From Calothrix brevissima NIES-22 (GTDB taxonomy: Bacteria > Cyanobacteriota > Cyanobacteriia > Cyanobacteriales > Nostocaceae), in the NCBI RefSeq assembly GCF_002367995.1, contig NZ_AP018207.1, positions 1,054,001 through 1,118,000 of the forward strand: 64,000 nt of DNA. Reading direction: 5' to 3'. Shown piece by piece: positions 26,309 through 35,599 of this stretch. Both the position numbers and the translations under genes were made by a program. Under the pieces are notes generated by a model that ran no database searches, was not told where the DNA came from, and worked only from the letters and a program-made list of their open reading frames with translations. Numbering within the stretch: position 1 is the stretch's first letter; each line of letters opens with the position of its first letter.

Positions 26309-26440
26309 ATGGAACCCGCAATAGTTCTTATCATTTCTGTCGCCGTTGCTGTTATCGGCATTACTGGCTGGGGAATCTATATCTCCTTTGGGCCACCTAG
26401 CAGAGAATTGTCAGATCCCTTTGAAGATCACGAAGACTAA
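26309..26440 (+). CDS. psbN: PsbN, PSII assembly factor
   Basis: A 43-residue protein starting EPAIVLIISVAVAVIGITGW with one membrane helix, followed by ISFGPPSRELSDPFEDHED, the conserved PsbN tail. PsbN is not a stable PSII subunit but helps assemble reaction centres. It is encoded opposite to psbH, the order kept in plastids and cyanobacteria. The ATG at 26309 gives the exact family length. Confidence 0.96.
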   Translation: MEPAIVLIISVAVAVIGITGWGIYISFGPPSRELSDPFEDHED

Positions 26441-26454
26441 AGCTTCACGAGGTT

Positions 26455-26478
26455 ACAGACGCGACGATTTGCGTCTGT
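26455..26478. terminator. Hairpin between convergent psbN and mannosidase genes
   Basis: ACAGACGC (26455-26462) pairs with GCGTCTGT (26471-26478), loop 8. It lies 15 bp after psbN and 5 bp before the stop of the GH38 gene. It may serve both strands, although the flanking T-runs are short. Related to the AGACGCG palindrome at 3549-3568. Confidence 0.55.
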
Positions 26479-26482
26479 AAAA

Positions 26483-29400
26483 TCAAGGTTGAGTTTCTGG
26501 TATAATCTGGAAAGTGTTAATTTTCCAAGGGCTAATCGTGAAGATTTGTTGCCCAGATGAGAATTTATTGGCTTGAGAATGCTCCAATAAATCTACGGCA
26601 TCGCCAAGAATGAAGCCGATATTATTTTGCAAAGATAACTGGGCGGTATTGCCGTGACATTCATAACAACGCAGAATTAATTGCTGTGGATTGTCTTCAG
26701 CTTGTTTGAGTGCCATTAAGATTAAGTTATCAGCAGATAAATTGATAAAACTTCTGGTTTCGGGAGTTTTTACTGTTGAATTAGGATGATTTGGCGGATT
26801 AACAATTACTTGCAACGGAATATTCAACTCATAGCCGCGCTTCACTGTCTGGGCTGATTCCCAACTCTCGGAGTGAGGATATAAAGCATAGGTAAATTCG
26901 TGAAAACCTCGGTCAGCTTCAGGATTCGGCCAGTGGGGACTGCGTAGTAAAGTTAGGCGTAATTGGTTAGGTTGAGCGTCATAACCATATTTACAATCAT
27001 TTAGTAAACTGATACCGTATAATAATCCAGGGGTTTCTCCTGTCAAATCAGCCCAACGCAGAGCGGGAACTTCCCACTTAGCTTTTTCGGCGGGAGTTTG
27101 CGGTTTAGTGGAACGGCGAATTGCACCGCAAGGTATTTCATAGGTAGCAAAGTCTGCTTCGATGTTGAGAGGAAAGGCAGCTTTCACCAATACATGACTT
27201 TCTTGCCAATCAACAGTGGTGGCGATTTTGAGTACAGGTACGCCGACAGTTAATATATAGTCTTGGCAGAATTCCGATTTACCTAATTGGCGTATCACTC
27301 GCAAACGACTTTGGACTGCGCCTTGTTCTAACCATTCAATTGATTTGAGGGTAGTTGGCGGTAAAGGATGTTGAGCATAATTGGGGTCAATATTCCAAGC
27401 ATCCCAATATTGACCGCTATCTTGAAAAGCTTGGAGTTGATTTCCCGCACCGCTTAATACTTCCCGTTGATGAGTTTTATCAAAGACACTGGCTAAATCT
27501 CCGGTTTGGGGATTCACCTCAACGCGCAGGTATTCATTTTCGAGAACCCAGTCTGCTGGAGGTGCGGAAGAAGGGGAGACAGTAGCAGTAGGAACGAGCC
27601 AGAATAGCCGATAGCCGACGGAGGGAATATCTGTGGCGTAAAATAATAAGGTTGATGCTTCAGTTAGCTGAGATATGACTTGATTTCCCGAATTATCGTA
27701 AACTTGCCATTGTTGGTGAGAAGTTACTGGTGTGGGTAAGTTTACCGCCACTACTTCCGAACGTTGCCAATTAAGGGAATTAAAGACGACAACAGGTAAA
27801 CTATCTGGTTGTGGTGGTTGTGGTAAGTTGATATGAGATGCGATCGCTAAAAGTGATTCATTTAATATCTTCGTGCCGACTCGCTCTATTTCTTGCCATT
27901 CCGGTAAAGCATCCACATACACTTGGGTAATGGCAGAACCGGGTAAAATATCGTGGAATTGTTCAAATAATAGCTGTTTCCAAGCTTTTTCTATCTCTGT
28001 TTTCGGGTATTCTTCACCAAAACTGACACTGGCTAAGGTGGCAAACAATTCCGCTTGATACAATAAATTTTCACAACGACGATTCCAACGCTTTTGGTCA
28101 CCGTGAGTAGTATAACAACCGCGATGGAATTCTAGATAAAGTTCATCGTCCCAGACAGGGTGAGGGGATGGGGGGGATGAGGGGGATGAGGGGGATGAGG
28201 GGGACAAAGGGGACAAGGAGGACTTTAGGAGGTGTTGGAGATAGGTTTCGGCAGTGGTAAATTCTAAATTGGGGAAAAAGGGCGAATTTTGCCAACGTTG
28301 GGCAATTTCTAACATATCACGGGTAGGGCCGCCGCCATGATCGCCAATTCCCGGAAGCCAAAGCGCATCAGGTATACTAGTTTGAGTTTGCCATTCATAG
28401 GCGTAACTTACCATCTGCATGGGGTCGATACCTTGACCGATGAGTGCAGACATATAACTAAATACTTGACTACCATCAGGCGATCGCCACCAAAAAGTCT
28501 GATAATCAAATTTAGTAGTATCATTCCAGCGCAACTTTTGGGTGACAAAATATTCAATCCCCGCATTCGCGAAAAACTGCGGTAAAGTCGCACAGAAACC
28601 AAAACTATCCGGTAACCAAGCTATAGGCGAAATTCTGCCAAATTTTTCCTGGGTATATCTTTGACCATACAATAACTGACGCGCGATCGCTTCTCCCGCA
28701 ATCAAATTTAAATCCGGTTCTACCCACAAACCGCCGATAACTTCCCATTTTCCAGCAGCTACCGCTTCTTGAATTTGCGCAAATAAATCTGGACGATGTT
28801 CTTCAATCCAAGCATACAAAGCTGGCGTAGAATGACAATAAATTAAATCAGGAAAATCCGCTTGCAACTTCAGCACCGACTCAAAAGTGCGTTGTGCTGC
28901 ATTCCAAGTTTCACTTACAGGCCATAGCCATGCTAAATCTAAATGCGCATGACCCAACAAATAAATTTTAGATTTTGGATTTTGGATTTTAGATTTAATT
29001 AAGCGATCGCGGATATATAATAACTTCTCTTCCCTCTCTTGTTCCTTTGTGTCCTTCGCGTCTTCGTGGTTCGTTATCCCTCCTACCACCTCAGCCAACA
29101 CAGCCAACTTCTCCGGCGCAAACCTTTCTAAATAAAGCTGCACCAAAGCCAACTCATCAGCCACAAAACCCGCATCAGGGTAATTATAATCAGCAGACTC
29201 GTAAATTAAAAGCGATCGCACCAAAGCACCCTGATCATGTCCCGGACTCACCAACCGTAAAGCCACAGTAAACTCATCACCTGGCTTTACCCCCCGACTC
29301 AACAGAATTCTCGGCGCGCAATCAAATAAATCCCCTTCCAGCACCAACTCCCCATTCACATAAACCTCAGCCGCATCAGCCCACCAAAGCAACGCCAACC

Positions 29401-29683
29401 GCAAAGCTAACCCCGCCAAAGGATAACCCTGTAAATCTTGAGGAACCACCAACTTTTGCAGCAACCAGACAACTTTTTTCCCTGCATTCCAAGCAATATT
29501 GCCTTTTTTATTGAGATTTACAGGTGCCCATTGCGACAAATCCGCCGCCATTACACCAGCAATATTACTATCACTTTCACAGTATAACCACTGAGGCTGA
29601 ACATTAACTTGACAACAAGCACGTAATTGCTCAATTGCCTCAGAGATTAATTTAGTATGAGATTGGTTTACAGAAGGGGTCAT
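26483..29683 (-). CDS. Alpha-mannosidase, glycoside hydrolase family 38
   Basis: A large enzyme of 1,066 residues from the ATG at 29683; a TTG at 29761 would add 26 residues that do not look like family sequence. The GH38 core is clear: YLLGHAHLDLAWLWP (zinc-binding His and Asp), CHSTPALYAWIEEHRPDLF, PIAWLPDSFGFCATLPQ (nucleophile Asp), and WLPGIGDHGGGPTRDMLEIAQRW. The middle three-helix and C-terminal beta domains follow. It removes alpha-linked mannose; the substrate is probably a cell-surface or storage glycan. No signal peptide. The frame contains three inserts that read like intergenic repeats (see findings): 28158-28223, 28965-28996 and 29032-29075. Confidence 0.9.
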   Translation of the reverse strand: MTPSVNQSHTKLISEAIEQLRACCQVNVQPQWLYCESDSNIAGVMAADLSQWAPVNLNKKGNIAWNAGKKVVWLLQKLVVPQDLQGYPLAGLALRLALLWWADAAEVYVNGELVLEGDLFDCAPRILLSRGVKPGDEFTVALRLVSPGHDQGALVRSLLIYESADYNYPDAGFVADELALVQLYLERFAPEKLAVLAEVVGGITNHEDAKDTKEQEREEKLLYIRDRLIKSKIQNPKSKIYLLGHAHLDLAWLWPVSETWNAAQRTFESVLKLQADFPDLIYCHSTPALYAWIEEHRPDLFAQIQEAVAAGKWEVIGGLWVEPDLNLIAGEAIARQLLYGQRYTQEKFGRISPIAWLPDSFGFCATLPQFFANAGIEYFVTQKLRWNDTTKFDYQTFWWRSPDGSQVFSYMSALIGQGIDPMQMVSYAYEWQTQTSIPDALWLPGIGDHGGGPTRDMLEIAQRWQNSPFFPNLEFTTAETYLQHLLKSSLSPLSPSSPSSPSSPPSPHPVWDDELYLEFHRGCYTTHGDQKRWNRRCENLLYQAELFATLASVSFGEEYPKTEIEKAWKQLLFEQFHDILPGSAITQVYVDALPEWQEIERVGTKILNESLLAIASHINLPQPPQPDSLPVVVFNSLNWQRSEVVAVNLPTPVTSHQQWQVYDNSGNQVISQLTEASTLLFYATDIPSVGYRLFWLVPTATVSPSSAPPADWVLENEYLRVEVNPQTGDLASVFDKTHQREVLSGAGNQLQAFQDSGQYWDAWNIDPNYAQHPLPPTTLKSIEWLEQGAVQSRLRVIRQLGKSEFCQDYILTVGVPVLKIATTVDWQESHVLVKAAFPLNIEADFATYEIPCGAIRRSTKPQTPAEKAKWEVPALRWADLTGETPGLLYGISLLNDCKYGYDAQPNQLRLTLLRSPHWPNPEADRGFHEFTYALYPHSESWESAQTVKRGYELNIPLQVIVNPPNHPNSTVKTPETRSFINLSADNLILMALKQAEDNPQQLILRCYECHGNTAQLSLQNNIGFILGDAVDLLEHSQANKFSSGQQIFTISPWKINTFQIIPETQP

Positions 29684-29788
29684 ATTTTGGCTAAGATTAT
29701 GGCACTTACGATAATTAAAAATTTGTCGTTGTGACTGTGCAGTGGGAGTCTCGCAGATCAATCAAGTTCTAACTAACAAATCATTACC

Positions 29789-31315
29789 ATGTCTTTCGGT
29801 TCCTCTGGTCGTTATCAAAGCAGAATCTTTAACTTTGTCCACCAGCAATCTCGGCGGTTGACAGAACAATTAGAACACACCATTCGCTACGTACAAGTAG
29901 CTACTAAATGGGGTGTTGAAGCCATACTGTATCCCGTATATACGTGGTTGCATTCTAGTCAATCATCAGAGAGAACCCTAGATGGTCAACCAACTCAAGC
30001 CAAACCACAGTTAGAACCACAAGTTGACAAACCCATTGTAAATGTACTAGAAACTGTCAAAAATTTACCATTTACCGATGATACTTCCACCCCCTCAAAC
30101 GACAGATTATCATTACCCAATCCTTTAGATTTCCTAAAATTTCTCAAGGAGAAAATTTCTCCGCAAAAATCAACTACTGAATCTAGCTTAGTTTTATCAA
30201 CAACTCCGGCAAAAAATCAGCTTCAGAGTCTCAACCCTGCGCCTATGTATTTAATGGTACGAGGAATTGCCACAGATATAGAAAAGCGGAATTTATTACT
30301 AATTACTGCGGATAATGAAATTCTGGATATTTTAACACCACAACAGCAAGCAAAATTAGCAGCAAAAATTATTAGTGAAATTGAAAATCACAGGAATTCC
30401 GAAAAATTATTAGTGAGTAAGCAAGAAACTAACCCCTTACCAGAAATTGAGCGGTTATTAGCAAAGCTTACTGGAAGTAATCCGCCTGAAATACCTGTAT
30501 TAAATGCCAGTAAAGTTAATGAAACTGAAGATTTATTAAATTATCAAAAAGCCTTAACTTTTATCGATGCAGCAGTAGCCAATTTAGAAACTAAGGCTAT
30601 AGTTCCCATACAGCAACGCAGCCAGGAAATGATGCAAATTGCTCAAACTCAGTTGCAGATATTTCTTTATGGTAAAGAGGAATTAGCCGCTAGAGGTGAA
30701 ATTACAGCGACTAGTAATGTTAATTTTGCAGCCTTGATTGAAGCTGCACTCAATTACTTTTTGGGTGTGGGAAATTATAAAAAGCTAGATATTAGCGATG
30801 CAGAAATTAAAGCACCAAGTAAAAGATTAGCCGATAGTTCTGAGGTGACATCTATAGGCGCAGATGCTTGGTTAACTTGGAGCGATTTGTATGGCGAGTC
30901 TGAGATAATTGTCAAACCTTCAGTTAAAAATCCATCAAGTTTATCAATTACTTCTACTGTTCCTCAAAATTTAGTTAAGAGTCAGCAAAAATCTAGACAA
31001 ACATCAGCCTCTAGTTCTGATTTGGTACAAAAGAAGAAAACAGCCCCGAATATCTCCCGCAATCAGCGAAAATCTGCTAAAATTACCTCTAATAGCCAAA
31101 ATTCTGCTTCCATATCTCAGACTGAGAGCGATCGCAAAACAAACAATCAAGTAGAAGCCAAGCCAGATTGGATAGAAACAAAAGCCACATTCGTCAGTTA
31201 TGAAAAACACATCTTACAAAGAATTTTAGAGTTGCTAGATGGGATTATGGTTTGGTTAGAAACAGTATTTGTCAATATAATGATGTTTTTACGCGGTTTT
31301 TTGGGAGTTAAGTAA
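29789..31315 (+). CDS. Large protein of unknown function (508 aa)
   Basis: No recognised domain. The N-terminus (QQSRRLTEQLEHTIRYVQVATKWGVEAILYP) looks helical and amphipathic. The middle carries a compact region (YLMVRGIATDIEKRNLLLITADNEILDILTPQQQ). The C-terminal third is Ser/Lys-rich and disordered, ending in a helix (GIMVWLETVFVNIMMFLRGFLG) that could sit on a membrane. Divergent from the GH38 gene with about 100 bp between. Probably cyanobacteria-specific. Confidence 0.75.
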   Translation: MSFGSSGRYQSRIFNFVHQQSRRLTEQLEHTIRYVQVATKWGVEAILYPVYTWLHSSQSSERTLDGQPTQAKPQLEPQVDKPIVNVLETVKNLPFTDDTSTPSNDRLSLPNPLDFLKFLKEKISPQKSTTESSLVLSTTPAKNQLQSLNPAPMYLMVRGIATDIEKRNLLLITADNEILDILTPQQQAKLAAKIISEIENHRNSEKLLVSKQETNPLPEIERLLAKLTGSNPPEIPVLNASKVNETEDLLNYQKALTFIDAAVANLETKAIVPIQQRSQEMMQIAQTQLQIFLYGKEELAARGEITATSNVNFAALIEAALNYFLGVGNYKKLDISDAEIKAPSKRLADSSEVTSIGADAWLTWSDLYGESEIIVKPSVKNPSSLSITSTVPQNLVKSQQKSRQTSASSSDLVQKKKTAPNISRNQRKSAKITSNSQNSASISQTESDRKTNNQVEAKPDWIETKATFVSYEKHILQRILELLDGIMVWLETVFVNIMMFLRGFLGVK

Positions 31316-31328
31316 CTGTTAGTTGTCA

Positions 31329-31389
31329 GTAGGGGTGGGTTGATTGAGATTGTTGTTAAGCAGCGAGAATATTTGTAAACTCGCTCGTA
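31329..31389. repeat. Dispersed repeat, second copy of the GTAGGGGYGGGTT family
   Basis: Related to 9591-9653 over most of its length (GTAGGGGTGGGTTGAT..., TTGTTAA, CAGCGA, TTTGTAAACTCGC). Located 13 bp after a stop codon, as is the other copy. Confidence 0.6.
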
Positions 31390-31450
31390 AAGTTTTTAGT
31401 TTTGAAACAAGCGAATTTTGCATTTTGAGTTGTTAATGGTGGGTTTCTGA

Positions 31451-31741
31451 GTGAAAGTTCTTGTTTACTGTAAGTACTTCAATTTTAAAAATCCGCTAGA
31501 AAAGCCTAAAATGGAAACCTTTGTTGTGGATTTACCGCAAATTCCCAGAATTGGGGAGACAATTGTTGTTGAGAAGATGTCTCCCATGAAGCAGTGCGTA
31601 ATTATTTTTGAGTACATTGTTACAGCAGTGCAGTTTAATGCGGTGAGTGAAGCTGCTGATGCTCCCAATGCTAGGGTTAATGTTTGTTTAAATCACTGTT
31701 GGGAAGGTACATCTAATTTTAAGTTGACAAACTTTTTATAG
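31451..31741 (+). CDS. Small protein of unknown function, GTG start
   Basis: A 96-residue protein, KVLVYCKYFNFKNPLEKP through DLPQIPRIGETIVVEK and EYIVTAVQFNAVSEA. The pattern of a short beta-rich soluble protein is plausible and composition is that of real genes. The start is GTG without a clear ribosome site; the in-frame ATG at residue 21 is an alternative. Function not recognised. Confidence 0.55.
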   Translation: MKVLVYCKYFNFKNPLEKPKMETFVVDLPQIPRIGETIVVEKMSPMKQCVIIFEYIVTAVQFNAVSEAADAPNARVNVCLNHCWEGTSNFKLTNFL

Positions 31742-32040
31742 AATTTATAGCTTTTTCAGATCATTGGAAAATGTTACTTTGGGAGAATTTGAGGGAAAGC
31801 TATCAATATAGCTTCTACACCATGAGATGATGTCACTACTTTTATTAGTAAAAAAGAGTGATTGTATCTACTTTGTCAAGAGCTAAATTAGACTTCTTGC
31901 ATAAATCTTTTGGCGTTGTTGATTAATCATTTGAAAAGCTCACGCAAAGCCGCAAAGGCGCAAAGAAGAACGCGAAAATTATGACTTTTGCAAGAGGTCT
32001 ATTGTCTCAAATCTAAATGTTACATTTTTCTGAATAATCA

Positions 32041-32454
32041 GTGGAAGTAGAAGTTTGTGCTAACGAAAATGGTAAGCATTTTGTTAGGCATAATGTTTAT
32101 TGGTGGATCGAACACAAACATAAAAATCCTGACCCAAAGTATGATTGTATTCTGCAAAACTTAAAAAATGCAGTAGATAGACTACCAACTATCAGATGGT
32201 CTGGCTATAGGTTTAGATTAGAAACTATTGTATTCAGCGAAGATGATGTAGAAGTTGAAAGTGTACTACTACCACTAGCTATGTTTGAAGACCTGATGAG
32301 AGGTAACCTCGATTCAAGATTTAATGCCAAACTTATAGAAGAAATTAAAAGCGGTGAATATAAACCAAAACTAGATGATTCAAAAAATATAAAACTGTGT
32401 GTATGGCTGCAAAGTAATTCATTATCTTCTCTGCTATCAAGCAATAACAGCTAA
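32041..32454 (+). CDS. Protein of unknown function, GTG start
   Basis: A 137-residue soluble acidic protein (EVEVCANENGKHFVRHNVYWWIEHKHKNP ... LMRGNLDSRFNAKLIEEI). No motif recognised. It starts with GTG and lacks a clear ribosome site. A repeat of the CGCAAAGGCGCAAAG type (31941-31974) lies upstream. The real start could be further inside. Confidence 0.5.
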   Translation: MEVEVCANENGKHFVRHNVYWWIEHKHKNPDPKYDCILQNLKNAVDRLPTIRWSGYRFRLETIVFSEDDVEVESVLLPLAMFEDLMRGNLDSRFNAKLIEEIKSGEYKPKLDDSKNIKLCVWLQSNSLSSLLSSNNS

Positions 32455-32506
32455 ACAGCAAATAATTCACAAAATATTAATTTTCTTCACTTTCAGCAAA
32501 AAAATT

Positions 32507-32578
32507 GTAGGTTGGGTTGAGGCTTTGCGAAACCCAACATTTATCTGGCGTTGGGTTGAGGAACGAAACCCAACCTAC
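32507..32578. repeat. GTAGGTTGGGTT dispersed inverted repeat
   Basis: Begins GTAGGTTGGGTTGAGG and ends AAACCCAACCTAC; ends are reverse complements. Other copies are at 15142-15215 and 61965-62038, with a decayed one at about 49743-49760. A common cyanobacterial intergenic repeat. Confidence 0.85.
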
Positions 32579-32755
32579 ACCTAATGCAACATTTCAGCGC
32601 CACTGTTAGTGAAAGTTTTGTATTTCTTCGCGATCGCCTCTCCTCAGACAAGTAACATTTATGCGGAAATTCTCAAGCGCGTTAGCAACGCTTACCGCAG
32701 GTATCGCCTAAACTCGATATTCCCAGTTCTAAACTCGACATTTCCGGTTTCAAAG

Positions 32756-32860
32756 GAGAATGTTCCTGTTTTGAGTGAGAACATTCTTGTTCCAAACGAG
32801 AACGTTCTTGTTCTCAACGAGAATGTTCCTGTTTCAAGTGAGAATGTTTCTGTTTCAAGT
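32756..32860 (+). repeat. 21-bp tandem array, five copies
   Basis: Five contiguous 21-bp units, each starting GAGAAYRTT and ending in a Y-rich part such as CCTGTTTCAAGT. Two more diverged units (32714-32755) precede them. In the plus-strand frame each unit reads as a seven-residue repeat (ENVPVLS, ENILVPN, ENVLVLN, ENVPVSS, ENVSVSS). No ribosome site is close. Confidence 0.85.
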
Positions 32861-33163
32861 GCGGCGTTTTGTCTTCTGAGGTGGAATGATGGGGTTGTAA
32901 ATGCGATCGCTTGAGTTTGTCACGAGAAATTTCCTGTTCTTTTGTGGAATCATGGGGTTGTAAATGCGATCGCTGTACTTACAGCAGATTGCAAGTTGGA
33001 GAGGAAAAGATAATTATCAGGGCATGGCACTGCCATGCGCTCTAGAATATATTGGTATCGCCAACATTATTTAAATTGCTATAAAATCCAAAATCTAAAC
33101 TTGCATTAGCTATGCAGGAGGCTTTTTACCTCCTGCTTTCACTATTATCAAAATTTCACACCT

Positions 33164-35599
33164 CTAAGTTTGTGAATTAGAATTAACCTGAGTTCGCATT
33201 TTTTCAAAGCTAAAGGCTGCTGCGCCAAAGGTGACTAGTAGTACTCCTAAAATTTGGACTAATTCTAAATTTTCTTGAATTAGTAAACCTGCAAAAATTA
33301 CTGTTAAGAATGGGACACTTGCACCAATAATTGCTGAACGGGGTGCGCCTAGTTGACGAATTCCCACATTATTGCAGATGTAACCAAATAATGTGAGTAC
33401 GCCTAAAATAAAGGCGCATAAAATCACTTCTAATAATCTAGCAGGTTGAAAATTTAAGCTTAAATCTCCTGAGAGGGGAATCATTAAGCCAATGACACTC
33501 AACAGCAACATGGTAGTGAAGTTAATCACTGTAAAGGATACTGGGTGCAATTTGCTGGCGCATATCCTGGTGAGGATGACGTAAACTGCAAAGGCAAATC
33601 CTGATAAAATGGCTGTGGTACTTCCCAGGGATACATTACCAACACCGCTAGCACCGCCTAAAATTAGTAACTCGCCGCAGAATAAAGCACCAATAGCTGC
33701 ATTACGGAATTTATTCGGGCGATCGCGGAATAAAAACCATGATAACAGTCCGCTAATCACAGGATAGATAAAGAAAAGTGCGATCGCCATTCCGGTAGTT
33801 ACTTGGCTAATTGCAATGTAAATCAGCACTTGTGATAAAAACAAAAAGCAACCGCTAGCAATAGACAACTGCAAAACTTTGAGTGTCTTGCTTTTGATCG
33901 GACTAGAATCTTTGCTGATTGAGCTAAATAGAGTTTGTAAGTCTTCCCAAACTCTCGGATGCATCATCGGCGCTAACAATAGCATCAGTGGTACAACCAC
34001 CAGCAACCGCAGCATCAAAATTAATAATATATTACCCAAAGTTGGTGACAGCAATCGCTCTACTTGCACTAATCCCAAAATTTCTGAGTCTTGCTGGAAA
34101 ATTACCTTAATAGCGACGTTGTATAGCGCCGATGCTGCTGTTGACAGCACAATCAGCAAAAAACCTATCTGAATTGATGATAAGTTGGCGGAGCTAGTTA
34201 AAGGTAGTGAAGGCGCAGCTAATCCTTGTTTGTTGGTTGATAAAGTCGTTTCGGGTGGAGTTTTCTGTTGTGATTCATCTCTAGAGGTGACAAAAATTGG
34301 CTGTTCCTGGTTACTCTTTACCGGTGGTGGTGTCGCTTCCGGTAACGGAACTATAGGTTCTGGTGCAGTTTCATTAGCTGATAATTCTGGAGAAAGCACA
34401 GAAATTGGCTCAGAATCGTTGCTGTTGAATGTGGTTGATGTTGGTTCTTGTTCAGCTATCGGTTCTGGTGTAGTTTCACTCTTTGATTCTGGCGCAATTA
34501 CAGAAATTGGTTCAAAGTAGTTATTTTTGAATGGTGCTAATGCAGCTTCTGTTTCAGATACAGTAGGCTCTGGTGTAAGTTCACTCGTTGATTCTGGCGC
34601 AATTACAGAAATTGGTTCAGAGTAGTTATTTTTGAATGGTGCTAATGCAGCTTCTGTTTCAGATACAGTAGGCTCTGGTGTAGGTTCATTTTCCGCAACT
34701 TCGGGAGCAATTACCGAAATTGGCTCATTTTCCTTTGCTGATGATTCCGGAACAATCACAGAAACTGGTTCGCTGACAATTTCCTTTTCTGGTAAAACGG
34801 TGACTTCCAGTGGTGCTGTAAAAGCTAGCGGTTGTGATGTGGTGTTATTTTCGGGAATTTCGCTAGAAATGCTGTTCTGTTGTGAACTGGCGGAATTTTC
34901 CCCAGTCATCTGCGACGGTGCTGGGGGAAGTTGGATGACAGTAGGGGGTGAGATAACGGTAGGTGGTGGTGCTTCTACTTGTAATACCGTCGGTGGTGAT
35001 AAAGGTTGAGTTTTTACTGAAGTTTCAGCAATTGTTTTTTCCAGTCCTTGCAGTCGGCTAATTAACTCGGCTATAATGAATTCCCCTTGCTGTTGTTGAC
35101 CTTCCATCCGAGACAGCTGTTGGGAAAGATTGCTTTGGTAGTTCTTCAGCTCCTGTTGCAGTAAATTAAAGGTGTTGGTCAGGCTATCATCCAAAGAACT
35201 GAGCATCTGCTCGACATTATCGTTGTTTTGTGCGGCTGCGTTTAAGCTTTGGTATGAGTTTTTTTCTATTGCTTCGCTAGCGATTGTCGTTAGCGAGGAT
35301 TGCATCTGGGAAGATATATGTTTTGCTAAAGCTTCTGCTAATTGACGAATTAACACCTGTTGTTCGGTGATTTGCTTTACCTGTTGTAACTGTTCTTTTT
35401 CGTCAAGCAGTCGCTGAATATCGTCACTTAAACGAGTTTTTTCGCCTTGAAGCTGTTTTACTTCCTCTTGTAGCGATCGCAAAATGTGCTGCTGAAGATT
35501 TTCTAAATCCTCAACAACCGCCCATAGCGCATTTTCTGCTGCTCTGGATAAATCGCCTCTTGCTCGCGGGTTGTCTGGTTGCTTCTCAAATCGCCCCAT
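33164..35599 (-). CDS. Coiled-coil / EamA (DMT) transporter fusion
   Basis: An 811-residue protein, over twice a normal DMT carrier. Residues about 20-100 and 130-195 are coiled coil (LQEEVKQLQGEKTRLSDDIQ). About 200-480 is a Pro/Glu/Thr/Ser linker with repeats such as EPISVIAPES, and about 490-800 holds ten membrane helices of the EamA fold (WFLFRDRPNKFRNAAIGALF, LGAPRSAIIGASVPFLTVIFAGLLIQENL). The DMT part likely exports or imports a small metabolite. The soluble part faces the cytoplasm if the carrier has standard topology. A 105-bp tandem repeat (34485-34689) lies in the linker. The start ATG at 35599 has no close competitor. Confidence 0.85.
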   Translation of the reverse strand: MGRFEKQPDNPRARGDLSRAAENALWAVVEDLENLQQHILRSLQEEVKQLQGEKTRLSDDIQRLLDEKEQLQQVKQITEQQVLIRQLAEALAKHISSQMQSSLTTIASEAIEKNSYQSLNAAAQNNDNVEQMLSSLDDSLTNTFNLLQQELKNYQSNLSQQLSRMEGQQQQGEFIIAELISRLQGLEKTIAETSVKTQPLSPPTVLQVEAPPPTVISPPTVIQLPPAPSQMTGENSASSQQNSISSEIPENNTTSQPLAFTAPLEVTVLPEKEIVSEPVSVIVPESSAKENEPISVIAPEVAENEPTPEPTVSETEAALAPFKNNYSEPISVIAPESTSELTPEPTVSETEAALAPFKNNYFEPISVIAPESKSETTPEPIAEQEPTSTTFNSNDSEPISVLSPELSANETAPEPIVPLPEATPPPVKSNQEQPIFVTSRDESQQKTPPETTLSTNKQGLAAPSLPLTSSANLSSIQIGFLLIVLSTAASALYNVAIKVIFQQDSEILGLVQVERLLSPTLGNILLILMLRLLVVVPLMLLLAPMMHPRVWEDLQTLFSSISKDSSPIKSKTLKVLQLSIASGCFLFLSQVLIYIAISQVTTGMAIALFFIYPVISGLLSWFLFRDRPNKFRNAAIGALFCGELLILGGASGVGNVSLGSTTAILSGFAFAVYVILTRICASKLHPVSFTVINFTTMLLLSVIGLMIPLSGDLSLNFQPARLLEVILCAFILGVLTLFGYICNNVGIRQLGAPRSAIIGASVPFLTVIFAGLLIQENLELVQILGVLLVTFGAAAFSFEKMRTQVNSNSQT
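34485..34689 (-). repeat. 105-bp in-frame tandem duplication in the DMT-fusion linker
   Basis: Two almost identical 105-bp copies (34485-34589 and 34590 to about 34689) encode 35 residues each, with SETEAALAPFKNNY and SEPISVIAPES. The unit is a multiple of three, so the frame is kept. Further diverged copies lie on both sides. Confidence 0.9.

Larger units (their letters stand above)
32455..33163. other. 709-bp intergenic region with three kinds of repeats
   Basis: It holds a GTAGGTTGGGTT inverted repeat (32507-32578), a 21-bp tandem array (32756-32860) and a direct repeat containing GGGGTTGTAAATGCGATCGCT (copies about 32885-32911 and 32948-32973). A hairpin GCAGGAGG/CCTCCTGC (33114-33121 / 33129-33136) lies just past the stop of the minus-strand gene at 33164. 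A frame across the array (32609-32914) is probably not a gene. Confidence 0.65.

Noticed and set aside
26483-29761. Longer start of the GH38 gene at TTG 29761
   Set aside because: The added 26 residues do not fit the family and the TTG lacks a ribosome site; ATG 29683 preferred.
32609-32914. A 101-codon frame across the 21-bp array
   Set aside because: Its sequence is mostly the array; the ends have no coding character and there is no ribosome site. Kept as a repeat instead.
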